Assembly (NCBI GenBank): GCA_028284105.1 | Contig: JANQSK010000115.1 | Span: forward strand, 1 to 7,018 | DNA length: 7,018 bases | From: Anaerolineae bacterium | GTDB taxonomy: Bacteria > Chloroflexota > Anaerolineae > Promineifilales > Promineifilaceae | Direction of reading: 5' to 3' | Shown here: positions 4,439-7,018 of the stretch, in pieces | Layout of the letters: every line of letters starts with the position of its first letter | Position numbering within the stretch: the first letter of the stretch is position 1 | Translations under genes and position numbers: made by a program | The notes under the pieces: generated by a model | The model's database searches: none | Told to the model about the DNA's origin: nothing | The model's input: the letters and a program-made list of their open reading frames with translations, nothing else

Positions 4439-6652
4439 ATGAGTAAAATCGGGGTTTTAACGAGTGGTGGAGACGCCCCTGGCATGAATGCAGCTGTCCG
4501 TGCAGTGGTACGGGCAGGGTTAGATAGAGGTTTTGAAGTTTTTGCCATCTTTGAAGGATATCAGGGCATGGTTGATGGCGGTGATCGTATCCAACCTATG
4601 AGCTGGTCGGACGTCGGTGGTATATTGCACCGTGGGGGCACCGTGATTGGCACCGCCCGCTGTTTAGAATTTTTAGAAAGAGCTGGACGGCTAAAAGCAG
4701 TTAAAAATTTACTCGATCAAGGGATCGATAGTTTAGTGGTCATCGGTGGAGACGGTAGCTTAACGGGTGCTCAGTTGCTGTGTGATGAGTGGACATCACT
4801 GATTGAGGAACTGGTTGAAAAAGGTGAGATTTCCAAAGAAACGGCCGTTCGTCACAAAAGTCTCACCGTGATGGGGCTTGTGGGCTCTATTGATAACGAC
4901 ATGTGGGGAACTGACATCTCCATCGGGGCTGACACCGCCCTGCATCGCATTACAGACGCAGTTGATGCGATATCAAGCACGGCTGCGAGCCATCAACGCT
5001 CATTTGTTGTTGAGGTCATGGGGCGACACTGTGGCTACTTGGCGTTGATGAGCGCATTAGCAACTGGTGCTGACTGGGTGCTGATTCCAGAAAGTCCACC
5101 GAATCTCGACGCATGGGAAAATAAGATGTGTGACGTGTTGCAAAATGGCCGTCGCATTGGGCGTCGCGACAGTATCGTGATTGTGGCCGAAGGAGCTAAA
5201 AGCCGAAACGGGGATCCGATTTCCTGTGAATACGTTAAAGAGGTGCTTGAAACCCAGCTCAATGAAGATGCGCGCGTCACAAAATTAGGACATGTGCAGC
5301 GAGGTGGCGCACCTAGCGCCTTTGATCGCAACTTGAGCACCATGTTAGGTTCGTTTGCTGTTGAGGCTATCGACTCAAATAAATATGCTGGTTCAGCCAA
5401 TTTGATTGGGATTCGTGGGAATAAAATCTGCTTGAGTCCACTCTATGAATGTTTGGCCAAGACAAAAGAAGTAAATCAGGCGATTCGTGAGTGCAATTTT
5501 GAAAAAGCGATGGAACTCCGCGGCAGTGGTTTTCAAGAAGCATTTCGCACGATTCGAACGTTGGTGCGTGCCATGCCCCATGAACAAGAACCATCAAATA
5601 AACATATGCGCTTGGGCATTATGAACGCTGGCGCACCCTCACCGGGGATGAATACGGCCGTTCGTGCCGCTGTTCGTATTGGCATTGATAATGGTCACTC
5701 CGTTTTTCGAATCAACAATGGATTTGAAGGCTTAGTTAAAGGCGAAATTGAGCCATTTAACTGGATGACGGTGAATGGCTGGGCATATATTGGTGGCTCA
5801 CAATTAGGCACCAATCGTTACTTACCCGCTAACGGTGATTTTTACGCCATTGCACGGAATATTGAAGAACACAATTTACAGGCGTTATTGATTATTGGGG
5901 GATGGTCTGCCTACGAGGCAGCATTTCAGCTCTATAAAAAACGCAATAGCTTCCCAGCATTTAACATCCCTATCGTGTGCTTTCCTGCAACGATCGATAA
6001 TGATTTGCCCGGCTCTGAATTGAGCGTTGGCGCAGACACAGCGTTAAATAACATTGTGGATGCCATTGATAAAATCAAACAATCGGCCGTTGCTTCACGA
6101 CGTGTCTTTGTGGTGGAGGTGCTCGGTGGAAATTGTGGTTATTTGGCGCTGATGGGGGCAATGGCCACAGGTGCTGAACGCGTTTATCTCAATGAAGAAG
6201 GTGTCACGCTGAGTGATTTGCGCGAAGATGTCGAAGGGTTAGTGCATGGGTTCCAAGAAGGTAAACGTCTTGGTCTCGTCATTCGCAATGAGAATGCCAA
6301 CGAAACCTACTCAGCCGAATTTATGGAATCATTGTTTGAAGAAGAAGGAAAGGGCTTGTTCACATCTCGCCGAGCCATACTAGGCCATCTTCAACAGGGG
6401 GGGAATCCTACCCCGTTTGATCGCATTTTAGGGTCACGATTAGCCGTTAAATGTATTCGCTTCTTGGAAGAACAAGTCAGTACAAGGGGGTCTGAAGCAG
6501 CCTGTATTGGTTTGCGGCAAGGCAAGTTTGACCTCACAGATTTCCAAGATGCTCCCCGTATGATTGACGAAGAAAAGCGTCGACCTAAAAATCAATGGTG
6601 GCTACAGCTTCGCCCTGTGGCACGCGTTATGGCCAAACCAGGTGTGAAGTAA
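4439..6652 (+). CDS. pfkA: Double-domain (eukaryotic-type) 6-phosphofructokinase
   Basis: A 737-residue fusion of two PfkA-like halves joined by a linker near 361-389, the layout of animal and fungal PFK (about 780 residues) rather than the ~320-residue bacterial enzyme. It phosphorylates fructose 6-phosphate with ATP in glycolysis. The N half looks fully catalytic: GGDAPGMN (10-17), GGTVIGTAR (66-74), GGDGS (103-107), SIDND (150-154, base D152), R187, MGR (194-196), E251, R279, H285 and R288. GSIDND and the context MGRHCGYLALMSALATGADW are eukaryote-like. The C half resembles the eukaryotic regulatory half: GGDGS is replaced by GGWSA (487-491), MGR by LGG (562-564), and HxxR by HLQQ (650-653). 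Yet it keeps TIDND (518-522, D520), where animal enzymes have an SNN-type change. AGAGG at 4426-4430, 8 bases upstream, supports the start. Pyrophosphate dependence is unlikely, because the N half has GGDGS rather than GGDDS. Confidence 0.95.
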   Translation: MSKIGVLTSGGDAPGMNAAVRAVVRAGLDRGFEVFAIFEGYQGMVDGGDRIQPMSWSDVGGILHRGGTVIGTARCLEFLERAGRLKAVKNLLDQGIDSLVVIGGDGSLTGAQLLCDEWTSLIEELVEKGEISKETAVRHKSLTVMGLVGSIDNDMWGTDISIGADTALHRITDAVDAISSTAASHQRSFVVEVMGRHCGYLALMSALATGADWVLIPESPPNLDAWENKMCDVLQNGRRIGRRDSIVIVAEGAKSRNGDPISCEYVKEVLETQLNEDARVTKLGHVQRGGAPSAFDRNLSTMLGSFAVEAIDSNKYAGSANLIGIRGNKICLSPLYECLAKTKEVNQAIRECNFEKAMELRGSGFQEAFRTIRTLVRAMPHEQEPSNKHMRLGIMNAGAPSPGMNTAVRAAVRIGIDNGHSVFRINNGFEGLVKGEIEPFNWMTVNGWAYIGGSQLGTNRYLPANGDFYAIARNIEEHNLQALLIIGGWSAYEAAFQLYKKRNSFPAFNIPIVCFPATIDNDLPGSELSVGADTALNNIVDAIDKIKQSAVASRRVFVVEVLGGNCGYLALMGAMATGAERVYLNEEGVTLSDLREDVEGLVHGFQEGKRLGLVIRNENANETYSAEFMESLFEEEGKGLFTSRRAILGHLQQGGNPTPFDRILGSRLAVKCIRFLEEQVSTRGSEAACIGLRQGKFDLTDFQDAPRMIDEEKRRPKNQWWLQLRPVARVMAKPGVK

Positions 6653-6837
6653 TCTTTGAGTACCGTCATTTAAAATGATCAAGAAAAGTTGTTGATACTG
6701 ATTGAGTTATTGCTCATTAGGTTTGAATCTAATCTGTTAATCTATAACGGATTACATCCCTTTCTGATAAGATACATGAGTAAATTCGCTGCTGACTTTT
6801 ATCAGCTTGCCCGATTACAAACTCAATCAGTAAAACA
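6653..6837. other. Intergenic region after phosphofructokinase
   Basis: No gene and no clear terminator are seen. The odd palindrome TCATTT-A-AAATGA (6666-6678) lies 14 bases after the stop codon without a T-run. AATCT is repeated at 6726, 6731 and 6739, and TAATC (6738-6742) faces GATTA (6750-6754). CTGATAA (6764-6770) and TTATCAG (6799-6805) form a 7-bp inverted repeat about 35 bases before the next ATG. The promoter of the next gene should lie here, but no convincing -35/-10 pair is visible. Confidence 0.4.
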
Positions 6838-7018
6838 ATGATCCTTCGAGCAAAAGATCTTCCACAACAATACAATGCGGCTGCTATTCTTGAGCACAAT
6901 CTTGCTGAGCGCGCTCAAAAAACGGCCGTTTTTTCCCTTGAACGAAATCTCACCTTTGAACAAGTCAATCAAGAATCCAACCAGGTTGCCAATGCGCTTC
7001 AAGCGCTTGGCGTGCGAT
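6838..7018 (+). CDS. AMP-forming acyl-CoA synthetase/ligase, N-terminal fragment
   Basis: The frame opens at the ATG and runs off the window, giving 60 complete codons with no stop. The translation has YNAAAILEHNLAERAQKTAVF (residues about 12-32), then LTFEQVNQESNQVANALQALGVR (38-60). This matches the start of ANL-superfamily acyl-CoA synthetases, most like the benzoate-CoA ligase group (YNAA...L...R..K.A......LTY.EL......NAL...GV). Members activate a carboxylic acid with ATP to an acyl-AMP and transfer it to CoA. The catalytic motifs lie beyond the window, so the substrate cannot be judged. No Shine-Dalgarno is visible before the ATG. One ACGGCCGT lies at 6922, read as Thr-Ala-Val and flanked by A and T runs. 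Confidence 0.8.
   Translation, partial: MILRAKDLPQQYNAAAILEHNLAERAQKTAVFSLERNLTFEQVNQESNQVANALQALGVR

Larger units (their letters stand above)
943..6929. repeat. Highly iterated palindrome ACGGCCGT (10 perfect copies)
   Basis: Perfect copies start at 943, 1593, 1802, 2214, 3299, 3714, 4010, 4841, 5654 and 6922. Near copies are ACGGCCGA at 1975 and TCGGCCGT at 6083. A given 8-mer is expected about 0.1 times in 7 kb. Nine copies are inside genes and one (1593) is intergenic. The coding copies use all three phases: T-A-V (3299, 4841, 5654, 6922), R-P (943, 2214, 3714) and G-R (1802, 4010), so protein sequence does not explain them. Several extend to AAACGGCCGTTT-like 12-mers. None falls in the foldback element at 2710-2922. 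The behaviour resembles HIP1 (GCGATCGC) of cyanobacteria; the role is unknown. Confidence 0.9.

Noticed and set aside
5035..5597. Three minus-strand open frames inside the phosphofructokinase gene
   Set aside because: All lie antisense to conserved PFK sequence, with no domains or start signals.
943..6929. ACGGCCGT copies as a CRISPR array
   Set aside because: The unit is only 8 bp, its spacing is irregular (200-1300 bases) and it lies inside genes.

Overview
This window is an ordinary chromosomal stretch of a bacterium with mid-range GC content. The likeliest source is a member of the Chloroflexota (Ardenticatenales/Anaerolineae type), but this is inference from gene content: a DUF3105 membrane protein, a eukaryotic-type two-domain phosphofructokinase and a copper ATPase. 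No marker gene in the window settles it. Most genes lie on the plus strand; the only minus-strand gene is a tRNA.

Layout. (1) 1-205: C-terminal end of a Cu(I) P-type ATPase, closed by a clear intrinsic terminator. (2) 318-1294: a two-gene operon with a 4-base stop/start overlap, a DUF3105 anchored protein followed by a MazG-like nucleotide pyrophosphohydrolase. (3) 1295-1788: about 490 bases without a gene, rich in short perfect inverted repeats. (4) 1789-2520: RNase PH, with a strong terminator at 2630-2660. (5) 2703-2929: a 213-bp foldback insertion (MITE-like) with 13-bp terminal inverted repeats and an exact 7-bp target duplication. (6) 3038-3364: a small membrane-anchored protein of unknown function, then tRNA-Arg(CCU) on the opposite strand. 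(7) 3691-4182: a gamma-glutamylcyclotransferase-like protein. (8) 4183-4438: an intergenic region with three inverted repeats that cannot all form together, just ahead of (9) 4439-6652: a 737-residue double-domain 6-phosphofructokinase resembling the animal/fungal enzyme. (10) 6838-7018: N-terminus of an AMP-forming acyl-CoA synthetase running off the window.

The genes are mostly housekeeping (metal export, nucleotide clean-up, RNA 3' processing, glycolysis) and do not form one pathway. The most notable signals are at the DNA level. The palindrome ACGGCCGT occurs ten times in 7 kb, where about 0.1 would be expected by chance, and is read in all three codon phases. This is like the HIP1 palindrome of cyanobacteria and suggests selection or targeting at the DNA level. 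The other points worth a second look are the foldback element, the mutually exclusive stems before the phosphofructokinase gene, the retained catalytic Asp in the C-terminal half of that enzyme, and two genes that lack a Shine-Dalgarno and share a start-proximal box consistent with leaderless mRNAs.
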